A DNA stretch of 40,090 nt, taken from JADKIH01 sp049363815 (GTDB taxonomy: Bacteria > Bacteroidota > Bacteroidia > AKYH767-A > 2013-40CM-41-45). Location of the stretch: the NCBI GenBank assembly GCA_049363815.1, contig JBMQEM010000207.1:1-40090 (forward strand), in the 5' to 3' direction. Below are positions 15,521-24,330 of the stretch, piece after piece; within the stretch, counting starts at the first letter, position 1; every line of letters starts with the position of its first letter. The position numbers and the translations under genes were made by a program. The notes beneath the pieces are model-generated. The model was not told the DNA's origin and did not search any database. It saw only the letters and a program-made list of their open reading frames with translations.

Positions 15521-18500
15521 ATGAAACAAAAACTAACCCGAATTCTGGTACGCTGTTTTTTGCTCGCTACCATTTTGTTATTTAATTCTGATCGGACATT
15601 TGCATCGCATGCAATGGGATCAGATATGACCTACGAATGTATTAGTACGGATCCGATAACCGGAGCTTCACAATACAGAGTGACATTTTCTTTTTATCGA
15701 GATTGTCACGGAATTCTTCCAAGTACAAGTATGGATGTGCAGATCACAAACAGTTGTGGCTATCCTGCACAGACAGTTTTTATTCCGCAGCTTGGAACAG
15801 AACAAGATGTTCCAACGACTTGTCCGACTGCAGTGACTGAATGTCATGGTGGTTCTTATATCGGAATTCAGGTATGGACCTATCAGGCAATAATTACATT
15901 ACCCGGTCCATGTGCAGACTGGCAGATCGGACATGGTGAGTCAGCCCGAAATGCAGCGATCACTACAATCAATGGAGCAGGTTCAGATATCTTATACGTT
16001 TTTTCTACGATCAATAATACGAACGGTCTTTGCAACAGTTCACCGGTCTTTACAAATCCGCCTGTACCTTTTGCGTGTGTAGGACAGCGATTCTGCTTTA
16101 ATCATGGTGGATACGATGCGGAAGGAGATTCATTGACTTATCAGCTGATGACACCAAGAACAGGTCCGAATCCCGGCGACACTGTAACATATAATTCAGG
16201 CTATTCAACCGAAGAGCCTATTCAGAATACAAATATTTCTTTCGATCCTCTTACGGGAGATTTTTGTTTTATTCCCTCTCAGGTAGATGTATCGATCTTT
16301 GCCGTACTCGTGAATGAATACCGAAACGGTGTTCTGATCGGTCAGGTGGAACGGGATGTTCAGTTAACAGTTGAAAATTGCAATAACATTATTCCATTTG
16401 CAACCGGTATCAATGGTACTCCATTCTTTAATACGGAAGTTTGTGCGAACTCTACAGTGAGTTTTTATATTGCTTCAATTGATCCCGATGCTCCGAACAC
16501 AACAGTGCTGACGTGGAATTCTGCCGTACCGGGTGCAACCTTTACAACGACACAAGGACACAGGGATTCTGCATTCTTTTCATGGTCGCCAACTACTGGT
16601 GATATCAGCTTGAACCCTTATTGCTTTACTGTAACCGTACAAGATGATAACTGTCCGTTCCAGGGAACAAATACATACTCGTATTGCATAACGGTGAATG
16701 GTGTTATTGCTGATGCAGGTACAGATCAGACAATCGCTTGTGCGCAAAGGGCAGATCTTACAGCCTCCGCAACACTAGGCAATGGTATTTACAATTATAT
16801 CTGGGATGATGGTACGATCGGGCCATTCAGGCCACAGGTTCCTGTCGGACAATATACCGTAACCGTCACCTCAGATGGATGTACGGATACTGATGTAGTA
16901 GATATCCTGCCAGGAATCGGAGTTCCTGATGCAAATTTTTATTTCTCGAACAATTGTAATGGTAGTCCGGTTCAGTTTATGGATTCAACCATTATCAATG
17001 GTAGTTCAATCTCTGCCTGGGATTGGGACTTTGGTGATGGTACTACTGCAAATATTCAAAATCCAACTCATCAATACAGTACTAACGGAACCTACGATGT
17101 AACATTGATCGTTACGACAGCAGCAGGTTGTAAGGATACAATTGTTGAGCAATTAACAGTCAATACCAATATTCCATTTGCACAGTTCACTGCACCTGCA
17201 GTTTGTCAGGGACAGGCAATGAACTTTACTGATATTTCTTCAGGTTCTCCTTCTTCCTGGTCATGGGATTTTGGTGATGTGGCTTCAGGAAGTAATAGCA
17301 GCAGTTTGCAGAATCCTTCACATGTATTTTCCGGTAGTGGTAATTATACGATCACAATCACAGTGACGAATGGAGCCGGCTGTCAAAGTGTTTCACAGCA
17401 AACAGTAAATGTCAATCCATTGCCAACAGTGTCTATTAATGATGATGCTATTTGTATTGGTGAAAACGCAAACATTGTCGGTCCATCAGGTTTTGCAAAT
17501 TACAGCTGGGATAATTCAGAAGTGACTCAATCAATTACTGTTTCGCCAATACTGACTACCAATTATTCACTTACAGTTACTGATAACAACGGTTGCCAGG
17601 CAAGTGATGCCATGACTTTAACCGTAAATCAATTACCGGTTGTTGGAGTAGGACCGAATCAGACGATCTGCGAAGGAACATCAGCGAATCTATCCGCAAC
17701 GGGTGGATCGACATATGAATGGAATCCGGGCGCTATTGTCGGACAGAATGTTCAGGTGACACCGGCAACAACTACCACTTATATTGTTACGGTAATTGAC
17801 GGTAACGGATGTATTGCAACAGGGCAAACAGATATTAATGTAAATCCAATGCCTGTAGTTTCCGTATCAAATGATATGGGAGTATGTAAAGGTGAAGCCG
17901 CTACTATTTCTGTTGTAAATGGAACCGGAGCATATCTGTGGACACCTGGAAATTTTGCAACTCCTTCAATCACTATTGCTCCATTGGTTACTACTACTTA
18001 CACAGTAACAGTCAGTGATGCAATCGGATGTTCAGGTACAGCTTCTGCAACCATTAATGTTCACCCGATCCCTGTTGCAGCTTTCAGCAGTTCAGGACCG
18101 GTTTGTGTCAATAACTCAATTACGTTCACCGACAATTCTTCATTGTCAACCGGAACGATCAATTCATGGAACTGGGATTTTGGAAATGGAAATACTTCAA
18201 ATGTTCCGGGTCCTTCAAATCTATACACAACATCCGGAAACTTTAATGTCCGTCTGATCATTGCTTCTGATTTTGGTTGCAGGGATACAATGGATAATCC
18301 GGTTTTGGTAAATGCACTTCCTGTTGCTGATGCTGGTTTGCCACAGAGTATTTGTCCGGGTTTCAATGCCACACTCAATGGTTCAGGTGGAGTATCATTT
18401 GACTGGAACAGTGGTGCATATAATACAGCTTCTATTACAGTTAGTCCGGCAGTCACAACAAATTATACATTGCTCGTTACTGATGCAAATGGTTGTGAGA

Positions 18501-20260
18501 ACACTGCAACGACAACAGTCACTGTAAATCCGGAACCGGTTGCAGATGCAGGAGTGAACCAGTCGATTTGTTACGGAGAATCAACTACATTATATGCAAC
18601 TGGCGGTACTAACTATCTGTGGAATCCGGGTGGAATAAATACACCGGATTACAATATCACCCCAACGGGTTCAGGAACTTATTCTGTACTTGTAACAAAT
18701 CAATATGGTTGTACAGGAACAGATCAGATAGATGTTCAGGTGAATCCTATTCCAGTTGCTCAATTCATTTCCAGCGGATCTATTTGTGAAGATAACTCTG
18801 TTGTCTTTACTGATCAGTCTTCAATTACTTCCGGAAATGTAACAGGCTGGAGCTGGGATTTTGGAAATAGTATTTCCTCATCAGCGCAGAATCCTGAGAT
18901 TCCTTTTGCTGATCCAGGCACATATACAGTAAATCTAACGATCACTTCAGATCAAGGCTGTCAGCATACAATCTCAAGTCAGCAAACGATCTGGGCGACT
19001 CCTGTTTCTCAATTTGCAAGTACTTCGGTTTGTTTTGGATTACCAAATAATTTCCAGAATCAGTCAGTGATCAGTGATGCAAGCCCTCTAAATTACTCAT
19101 GGTCATTCGGCGATGGAAATACTTCAAGTGCTTTGTCACCGACACATTCTTATACAACATATGGTGCTTATCCGATTTCACTTGTGGTAACATCACAGAA
19201 TGGTTGTACCGACACTTATACCAGTCAGGCAAATGTTTTCCCATTGCCTGTAGCAGATTTCAGTGTGCCTTCGGCTTGTGAAGAGCAGTCAGCAATTTTT
19301 GTAAATGCTTCAACTGTACCTACAGGAATTATCAGTAATTATTTCTGGACATTTGGTGATAGTGGAGTATCTGCTTTAGGAAATCCTACACATGCATATC
19401 AGGATCCGGGAATTTATCCGATTCATTTAGTGACTACAACCGACCATGGATGTCAGGATAGTACAGATGGTGTGATCAGGATCAATCCGAAACCAATCAT
19501 TGATTTCCTTGCTCAGGATGTTTGCCAAGGTTATGAAGTGAATTTCTCTGACCTTTCAGACCCGGTTATTGGTAACTTCACTTATTACAGTTGGAATTTT
19601 GGTGACGGAAATACAACGAATGTTCAGAATCCGATACATACCTATGGTGCTCCCGGATGGTATTCCGTAAGTCTGACCGCTACTAATGACAGTGGTTGTA
19701 CCACAACTTTTTTACGTCCGAATGCCTTACAGATCTATCCGTCGCCGGTTCCTCAGTTCACCTCTAATGAAGCACAGGCTACAGATTTTCTGCCATTGGT
19801 TAACTTTTTAAATCAAACTCCAACCCAGGGATTATTTTACTGGAGCTTTGGTGATGGTGATACTTCTTCAGTTTATTCTCCAACGCATATCTATGATAAT
19901 GTTGGAACTTATGAAGTAGATCTTATCACAATTGATCTTAATGGTTGTATTGATTCGGTTACCCGTTTCATTGAGATCCGCCCAAGTGCAGAGATCTACA
20001 TTCCAAATGCATTTACGCCAAATGGAGATACGAAGAATGATGTCTTTCAGGTGTATACCCATAATGTAACTGACGTGCAGGTTCAGATCTATGATCGTTG
20101 GGGATTAAAGATCGTAGAATGGAATGATGTCAAAGGTGGTTGGGATGGAAAAGTCAATGGAAATCCGGCTCAGTCAGACACTTATGTTTACAGAGTTTCA
20201 ACGGTAGATGTAAATGAGAAGAAGGAAATTCATATTGGACATGTGAGTTTAGTCAGATAA
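15521..20260 (+). CDS. Large secreted PKD/Ig-like repeat protein with T9SS type B sorting domain
   Basis: 1579 residues. A signal peptide (about 1-28) is followed by a Cys-rich N-terminal domain starting SHAMGSDMTYEC, a start seen in many Bacteroidota surface proteins, up to about residue 390. Next are Ig-like repeats of the type ADAG.NQSIC...W.PG...TTTYTVTVTD..GC (about 394-465, 637-850 in three copies, 935-1077 in two). Mixed with these are eight PKD-type repeats centred on W.FGDG and ending GC.DT (first near 500, then 580, 880, 1105, 1180, 1265, 1345, 1430). Residues about 1488-1579 are the gliding-motility C-terminal (T9SS type B) domain: IYIPNAFTPNGD, VQIYDRWG, GGWDGK, DTYVYRV. Likely exported by T9SS and held at the surface or shed; adhesion or gliding is inferred. 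No enzyme domain is seen. Confidence 0.9.
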   Translation: MKQKLTRILVRCFLLATILLFNSDRTFASHAMGSDMTYECISTDPITGASQYRVTFSFYRDCHGILPSTSMDVQITNSCGYPAQTVFIPQLGTEQDVPTTCPTAVTECHGGSYIGIQVWTYQAIITLPGPCADWQIGHGESARNAAITTINGAGSDILYVFSTINNTNGLCNSSPVFTNPPVPFACVGQRFCFNHGGYDAEGDSLTYQLMTPRTGPNPGDTVTYNSGYSTEEPIQNTNISFDPLTGDFCFIPSQVDVSIFAVLVNEYRNGVLIGQVERDVQLTVENCNNIIPFATGINGTPFFNTEVCANSTVSFYIASIDPDAPNTTVLTWNSAVPGATFTTTQGHRDSAFFSWSPTTGDISLNPYCFTVTVQDDNCPFQGTNTYSYCITVNGVIADAGTDQTIACAQRADLTASATLGNGIYNYIWDDGTIGPFRPQVPVGQYTVTVTSDGCTDTDVVDILPGIGVPDANFYFSNNCNGSPVQFMDSTIINGSSISAWDWDFGDGTTANIQNPTHQYSTNGTYDVTLIVTTAAGCKDTIVEQLTVNTNIPFAQFTAPAVCQGQAMNFTDISSGSPSSWSWDFGDVASGSNSSSLQNPSHVFSGSGNYTITITVTNGAGCQSVSQQTVNVNPLPTVSINDDAICIGENANIVGPSGFANYSWDNSEVTQSITVSPILTTNYSLTVTDNNGCQASDAMTLTVNQLPVVGVGPNQTICEGTSANLSATGGSTYEWNPGAIVGQNVQVTPATTTTYIVTVIDGNGCIATGQTDINVNPMPVVSVSNDMGVCKGEAATISVVNGTGAYLWTPGNFATPSITIAPLVTTTYTVTVSDAIGCSGTASATINVHPIPVAAFSSSGPVCVNNSITFTDNSSLSTGTINSWNWDFGNGNTSNVPGPSNLYTTSGNFNVRLIIASDFGCRDTMDNPVLVNALPVADAGLPQSICPGFNATLNGSGGVSFDWNSGAYNTASITVSPAVTTNYTLLVTDANGCENTATTTVTVNPEPVADAGVNQSICYGESTTLYATGGTNYLWNPGGINTPDYNITPTGSGTYSVLVTNQYGCTGTDQIDVQVNPIPVAQFISSGSICEDNSVVFTDQSSITSGNVTGWSWDFGNSISSSAQNPEIPFADPGTYTVNLTITSDQGCQHTISSQQTIWATPVSQFASTSVCFGLPNNFQNQSVISDASPLNYSWSFGDGNTSSALSPTHSYTTYGAYPISLVVTSQNGCTDTYTSQANVFPLPVADFSVPSACEEQSAIFVNASTVPTGIISNYFWTFGDSGVSALGNPTHAYQDPGIYPIHLVTTTDHGCQDSTDGVIRINPKPIIDFLAQDVCQGYEVNFSDLSDPVIGNFTYYSWNFGDGNTTNVQNPIHTYGAPGWYSVSLTATNDSGCTTTFLRPNALQIYPSPVPQFTSNEAQATDFLPLVNFLNQTPTQGLFYWSFGDGDTSSVYSPTHIYDNVGTYEVDLITIDLNGCIDSVTRFIEIRPSAEIYIPNAFTPNGDTKNDVFQVYTHNVTDVQVQIYDRWGLKIVEWNDVKGGWDGKVNGNPAQSDTYVYRVSTVDVNEKKEIHIGHVSLVR

Positions 20261-20274
20261 AGAATGCAAAGACC

Positions 20275-20320
20275 TTTATAAATTGAAGCCGGCTATTTAA
20301 CGACGGCTTCAGTTTATAAA
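20275..20320. terminator. Long-armed hairpin after the PKD gene
   Basis: Arms of 17 bases, 20275-20291 and 20304-20320, are complementary at 16 positions around the core GAAGCCG/CGGCTTC, with a 12-base loop. It lies 14 bases past the stop. The following sequence GATTAATTTT is only weakly T-rich. Likely the 3' end of the transcript. Confidence 0.65.
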
Positions 20321-20417
20321 GATTAATTTTAATAAAGAGTATCATTTTCATTGGGGGAATCGTAATAATTTAAACATCCGGGAAGTTTCAGCTGCGAAAT
20401 TTCTGAAAAACAACGTT

Positions 20418-21689
20418 ATGAGAGAATTGAAAGACAAACATGAAATGGTGATGGACATCGTTAATCAGGTGGCCGCTATTGCAGTAAAATTAGGAATTGT
20501 TCATACCAACACCGAGGATATTTCCCTTGATGGCAGGCACATTACTATCAAAGGACAGAAATTACTCTTCTTTGGAAGTTGTGGTTACCTCGGACTTGAA
20601 CAAGATGAAAGACTAAAGAATGGCGCTATTGATGCCATCAGGAAGTACGGTACTCAGTTCAGTTCGTCAAGAGCTTATGTTTCGTCTTCTTATTATGAAC
20701 AAGCAGAAGATCTTTTAAGTAAGATCTTTTTAAATAAACCGGTATTACTTCTGCAGTCATTGACAGTAGGACACATGTCTAACATTCCCGTTCTGGTAGG
20801 AAAGGATGATGCTGTGATCATGGATGCACAGGTTCATGACAGTATCCAGACGGCGGTGCAGTTTTTAAAGAACAGGGACATTCATACGGAAATCGTTCGA
20901 CACAATCGTATTGATATTCTGGAGAACCGTATAAAGACTTTAAAAGATTCTTATAAAAAGATCTGGTACATGGCCGATGGAGTTTATTCAATGCAAGGCG
21001 ACCTTGCTCCGGTAAAGGATCTATACAGATTAGCGGATCAATATGAGCAACTGCATCTGTACATTGACGATATTCATGGAATGAGCTGGACCGGTCAGCA
21101 TGGCTCCGGCTTTGTGACTAGTCAGGGAGATTATCATCCACGTTTGTATCTTACAACAGGATTGACAAAAGCTTTTGGAGCTGCCGGTGGATTACTGGTT
21201 TATCCTGATGCAGAGATTCATAAACTTGTAAAGAATAACAGCAAGTCGTTTATTTTTTCAATTCAGATGCCACCAATGATCTTAGGTGCAGCGATTGAAT
21301 CAGCCAAGATCCATTTGAGTGACGAAATTTATACTATGCAGGATGAGTTGAAAGCGAAGGTTGCATTCTTTAATGCTACCGCTAAAAAACTTGAATTGCC
21401 ACTGGTAAATGAAACGGATTCTCCGATCGCATTTATTGGAGTAGGTAAGCCGGATGTCGGTTACAATATGGTTAGGAGAATGATGAATCTGGGATATTTC
21501 TTTAACCTCAGTGTATTCCCAAGTGTCTCTTATAATAACACCGGATTGAGAATTCCTATCAATCGTCTGATGACTTATGAGGACATTGAAAACCTTCTTA
21601 CTGAAATCAGCATCCAGTTACCAAAAGCTCTGGAAGATTCGAATTCAAGTATGGCAGATGTGATAAAACATTTTAAACTGGTTGCCTGA
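20418..21689 (+). CDS. PLP-dependent alpha-oxoamine synthase-family enzyme
   Basis: Fold-type I PLP enzyme related to 8-amino-7-oxononanoate synthase, 2-amino-3-ketobutyrate CoA ligase and serine palmitoyltransferase, which join an amino acid to an acyl thioester with loss of CO2. Seen in the 423 residues: SCGYLGLEQDERL near 52, SSSRAYVSSSYYEQAEDLL near 89, DAQVHDSIQTA near 138 with the PLP-stacking His, YIDDIHGMSWTGQHGSG near 218, and TTGLTKAFGAAGG near 251 with the Schiff-base Lys. All key residues are present. It differs from BioF in the Ser-rich segment and in an N-terminal extension of about 40 residues. No biotin or threonine-degradation gene is adjacent. A role in sphingoid or sulfonolipid base formation is possible but unproven. 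Confidence 0.8.
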   Translation: MRELKDKHEMVMDIVNQVAAIAVKLGIVHTNTEDISLDGRHITIKGQKLLFFGSCGYLGLEQDERLKNGAIDAIRKYGTQFSSSRAYVSSSYYEQAEDLLSKIFLNKPVLLLQSLTVGHMSNIPVLVGKDDAVIMDAQVHDSIQTAVQFLKNRDIHTEIVRHNRIDILENRIKTLKDSYKKIWYMADGVYSMQGDLAPVKDLYRLADQYEQLHLYIDDIHGMSWTGQHGSGFVTSQGDYHPRLYLTTGLTKAFGAAGGLLVYPDAEIHKLVKNNSKSFIFSIQMPPMILGAAIESAKIHLSDEIYTMQDELKAKVAFFNATAKKLELPLVNETDSPIAFIGVGKPDVGYNMVRRMMNLGYFFNLSVFPSVSYNNTGLRIPINRLMTYEDIENLLTEISIQLPKALEDSNSSMADVIKHFKLVA

Positions 21690-21700
21690 AAGAGTCTTAG

Positions 21701-21766
21701 GATAGATCATAAAAAAAGTTGGGGTGTAGTCTGCAGACTACACCCCAACTTTTTTTATGATCTATC
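21701..21766. terminator. 66-bp perfect palindrome, bidirectional terminator
   Basis: Every base from 21701 to 21766 pairs with its mirror; the centre is CTGCAG with no spacer. The core GTTGGGGTGTAGTC and its complement are flanked by A7 and T7 tracts, so on either strand the GC-rich stem is followed by seven T. It lies 11 bases after the alpha-oxoamine synthase stop and 6 bases before the stop of the opposing response regulator gene, as a terminator for both. Confidence 0.92.
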
Positions 21767-21772
21767 AATTAA

Positions 21773-22198
21773 TCAGGGTTGCTCACATAGTTTCCAGAAG
21801 TTATTCAAGATAGAAACTGCAGCTACAAAATTTTCGAAGGAAATTGGTTTGATGATATAGCCGGCAACATTATAATTGTACGCTTCAAAACGATCTTTGT
21901 CATCATTACTTGTGGTCATGATAAAGACACTGATATTATGAAGGTCTTTATCTGCTCTTAGTTCTTTCAGGAATTCAATGCCATTCATTTTTGGCATGTT
22001 AATGTCCAGTAAGATGATCCTGGGAGTTGGAGTTATCTTTTCGACACCGTTCGTACCACGCAACATATCCAACGCTTCAACACCATTGTGTGAAATACTC
22101 AAAGGATTAAGGATACTACTTTTTTTGAATGCTCTTTGCACATTCATACAATCCACCTCATCATCATCGACAAGAAGAATATTTACCAATTTATCCAT
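21773..22198 (-). CDS. Single-domain response regulator (Rcp1-like receiver)
   Basis: A 141-residue stand-alone CheY-like receiver. ILLVDDDEVD carries the acidic pocket (Asp12, Asp13), LLDINMPKMNG the phospho-acceptor Asp65, IMTTS the conserved Thr, and YIIKPIS the conserved Lys. There is no output domain, so it must act by protein contact or in a phosphorelay. The length and the F.KSSILNPL.....GVEALDML pattern resemble receivers paired with phytochrome-type histidine kinases. It is divergent from a membrane histidine kinase gene 209 bases away, which is its probable partner. Confidence 0.9.
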   Translation of the reverse strand: MDKLVNILLVDDDEVDCMNVQRAFKKSSILNPLSISHNGVEALDMLRGTNGVEKITPTPRIILLDINMPKMNGIEFLKELRADKDLHNISVFIMTTSNDDKDRFEAYNYNVAGYIIKPISFENFVAAVSILNNFWKLCEQP

Positions 22199-22407
22199 AC
22201 AGTTTAGTAATAGTAAATTCGGGTTTTACAACTGATTCAACTAATTGTCTAAAAGTAGATATTAATTCATCAGCTACTAAGTGTATATAACTCAATTTTT
22301 AAACAATAGTTTTTTAAAAAAATGCAATATTAACTGCAAATATTACAGTTTGGTATCTAAAATATGACAAAATTCGTATATTCATATATTCTGAATACTA
22401 AAATACC

Positions 22408-23790
22408 ATGAAATTGCTTCTGAAATTGTTGTTGCGCCAACATTTATACGAGCGAATCTCTTCGGACGATCTGATGTCCCGACAGCGATTTACCTTATTT
22501 CGTATACTTTCCTATACCGGTTTTGGTGTAAGTTTATTTACAGCAATTCAGATCTCTGCGACTTTTGAAGGCAGTAGTCTGACCGCTACTTTAATGTATA
22601 TCTTAGCTTCAATAGTCTTGGTTAACTTTTTTATAGTTAACGATTTAACTAAGTTACCGATATCATATTCCGTTGCCTTAATTGGTACATTTCTAGTTAT
22701 TCATATTCAGGCTTACACTGCAGGCGGGATCATGAACACAGGTACAATGTATATGTGTGTTATCATCATGACTGCTTTTATGTTCTTTGGTCCAAAGGGC
22801 GGAAAAATGTTCACGATAGCTGCTATCGCCAATGTTGGGTATTTCTACTATATATCCGAGTTTACAACCTATTCGAATTATTTGCTTTTCAAAGAGGACA
22901 GTAGTCTGATCCATCAGGATGCTTTGACGACATTTATCTTTGGACTGTTTTTAGTTGCTGCACAAAGTAATTATTTGAACAGCAGTAAAAATGTCATTAT
23001 CCAAAGGATCAGTGCTCAAAAGGATCAGTTGGTCTTGAACAATCAAAAACTTCAGGAATATTCTGCGTCGCTGGAAAAGTCGAACAAGGAACTTGATAAG
23101 TTTGCTTCCATAGTATCACATGATCTTAAAGCACCACTGCGTGCAATCGGAAATCTGACAGGATGGATCGAAGAAGATGCCGGTGATACGATGACTAAGG
23201 AAGTCAGGACGAACTTTGATATGATCAAGCAACGTGTCACCAGGATGGAAGACCTCATTAATGCCATCCTTGACTATTCTCGGGCTGACAGACGTGTAGG
23301 AGAAGATGAACAGATAGACACAAACAAATTGGTTAATGAAACAGTTGAGTTCATAGGCAAACCGGAGAATGTAGAAATAATATTCAATAACCAGTTACCA
23401 ACTTTATTTACTGACAGAATCAGACTTTCACAGGTATTCAGCAATCTGATAGGTAACGCTATTAAGTATAACGATAAGGAAAATATCAAGGTGACTCTAT
23501 CATCGGTTGAAAGTCCTGAAGGGTTTACTTTTTCAGTTAAAGACAATGGTCCGGGTATTGAGCCTCAATACCACGAGAAGATCTTTATTATCTTTCAAAC
23601 GTTGAATCGTCGCGATGATGTAGAGAGTACAGGCGTCGGTTTGGCAATAGTAAAGAAGATCATTGAAGAAGGTGGTGGTAAGGTTTGGGTGGAATCTGAC
23701 CTTGGAAAAGGCGCAGATTTCAAGTTTTTCTGGCCTAAAAACAAAAAAATGGCTGATCCTGTTATGATCGCTGCCACTATTGTAGTGTAA
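22408..23790 (+). CDS. Membrane sensor histidine kinase
   Basis: 460 residues. Six hydrophobic segments (about 28-50, 56-76, 84-104, 109-130, 134-155 and 172-192) form an integral membrane sensor. A coiled-coil linker of about 30 residues follows, then the HisKA dimerisation domain with phospho-His 238 in SHDLKAPLRAIGN. The ATPase domain has QVFSNLIGNAIKYND, KDNGPGI and STGVGLAIVKKIIEEGGG. The end IFQTLNRRDDVESTG is close to phytochrome-type kinases. The stimulus is unknown; the sensor part has no recognised ligand domain. Probably phosphorylates the divergent receiver protein. The 209-base gap to that gene is AT-rich, and I found no exact TAnnTTTG element in it at a useful place. Confidence 0.9.
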   Translation: MKLLLKLLLRQHLYERISSDDLMSRQRFTLFRILSYTGFGVSLFTAIQISATFEGSSLTATLMYILASIVLVNFFIVNDLTKLPISYSVALIGTFLVIHIQAYTAGGIMNTGTMYMCVIIMTAFMFFGPKGGKMFTIAAIANVGYFYYISEFTTYSNYLLFKEDSSLIHQDALTTFIFGLFLVAAQSNYLNSSKNVIIQRISAQKDQLVLNNQKLQEYSASLEKSNKELDKFASIVSHDLKAPLRAIGNLTGWIEEDAGDTMTKEVRTNFDMIKQRVTRMEDLINAILDYSRADRRVGEDEQIDTNKLVNETVEFIGKPENVEIIFNNQLPTLFTDRIRLSQVFSNLIGNAIKYNDKENIKVTLSSVESPEGFTFSVKDNGPGIEPQYHEKIFIIFQTLNRRDDVESTGVGLAIVKKIIEEGGGKVWVESDLGKGADFKFFWPKNKKMADPVMIAATIVV

Positions 23791-23861
23791 GAACGGAGCA
23801 TTCATCGTCCAACTCTTTTTCCTGTGTGGTGTAATATTGTCTGTACAAGATAATAAGACCC

Positions 23862-24221
23862 ATGCGCAAAGAAATCAACAAACTTAACACGTCAACTGCG
23901 AGAGATTTTCCCAAATTAAAGGTTGTGGAGAATCAAACGAATCATGTACACATTGAAGTGGAAATTGAAAGCCACGTCCAGAGTATCCGCTCTTTAATTA
24001 AAAAGTTAAATCCGGCAGATCGCCAGCGATACTTTAACGGATTACTGGATCACATCTTAAATAAAGATATTGAATATCCGCAAACAAAACGTGAGCAGAA
24101 ACAAATCAGCAACGTCAGCGACGACTTCAGTCAATTGTCTGTAGATGATCTGGATCTGATCCGGGAATTGTCTGTAAAACTACAGGACTTGTATGTAAGA
24201 ACCGGTGATGTTATGGACTAA
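23862..24221 (+). CDS. Small hypothetical protein
   Basis: 119 residues, rich in charged residues and predicted mainly helical, with LNPADRQRYFNGLLDHIL near residue 50 and a C-terminal heptad-like stretch (LSVDDLDLIRELSVKLQDL). No signal peptide or membrane helix. I do not recognise the family. It lies 71 bases downstream of the histidine kinase on the same strand, with a weak -7-like TAATATTG at 23832, and is followed by a good terminator. It may belong with the kinase/receiver pair, but that is only positional. Confidence 0.65.
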   Translation: MRKEINKLNTSTARDFPKLKVVENQTNHVHIEVEIESHVQSIRSLIKKLNPADRQRYFNGLLDHILNKDIEYPQTKREQKQISNVSDDFSQLSVDDLDLIRELSVKLQDLYVRTGDVMD

Positions 24222-24250
24222 AAATTACTGTTTAATTCTTCAGAGGAAAG

Positions 24251-24281
24251 ATCCGGATTGTGCATACAGTCCGGATTTTTT
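24251..24281 (+). terminator. Rho-independent terminator
   Basis: ATCCGGATTG (24251-24260) pairs with CAGTCCGGAT (24267-24276), including one G-T pair, around the loop TGCATA, with six T at 24276-24281. It ends the histidine kinase / hypothetical protein transcript, ahead of the convergent peptidase gene. Confidence 0.9.
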
Positions 24282-24330
24282 GTTGTCAGGAAAAGCATTG
24301 TCTACCCAAACTCTTGGTTTTTTAACAACC

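Noticed and set aside
15379..15585. 68-residue open frame upstream of and overlapping the PKD gene
   Set aside because: It starts inside the terminator hairpin, overlaps the signal peptide coding region in another frame, and has no recognisable features.
22331..22398. Imperfect dyads (ACTGCAAATATTACAGT and ATTCA...TGAAT) upstream of the histidine kinase as operators
   Set aside because: Symmetry is partial and such AT-rich dyads are expected by chance; no second copy supports a binding site.
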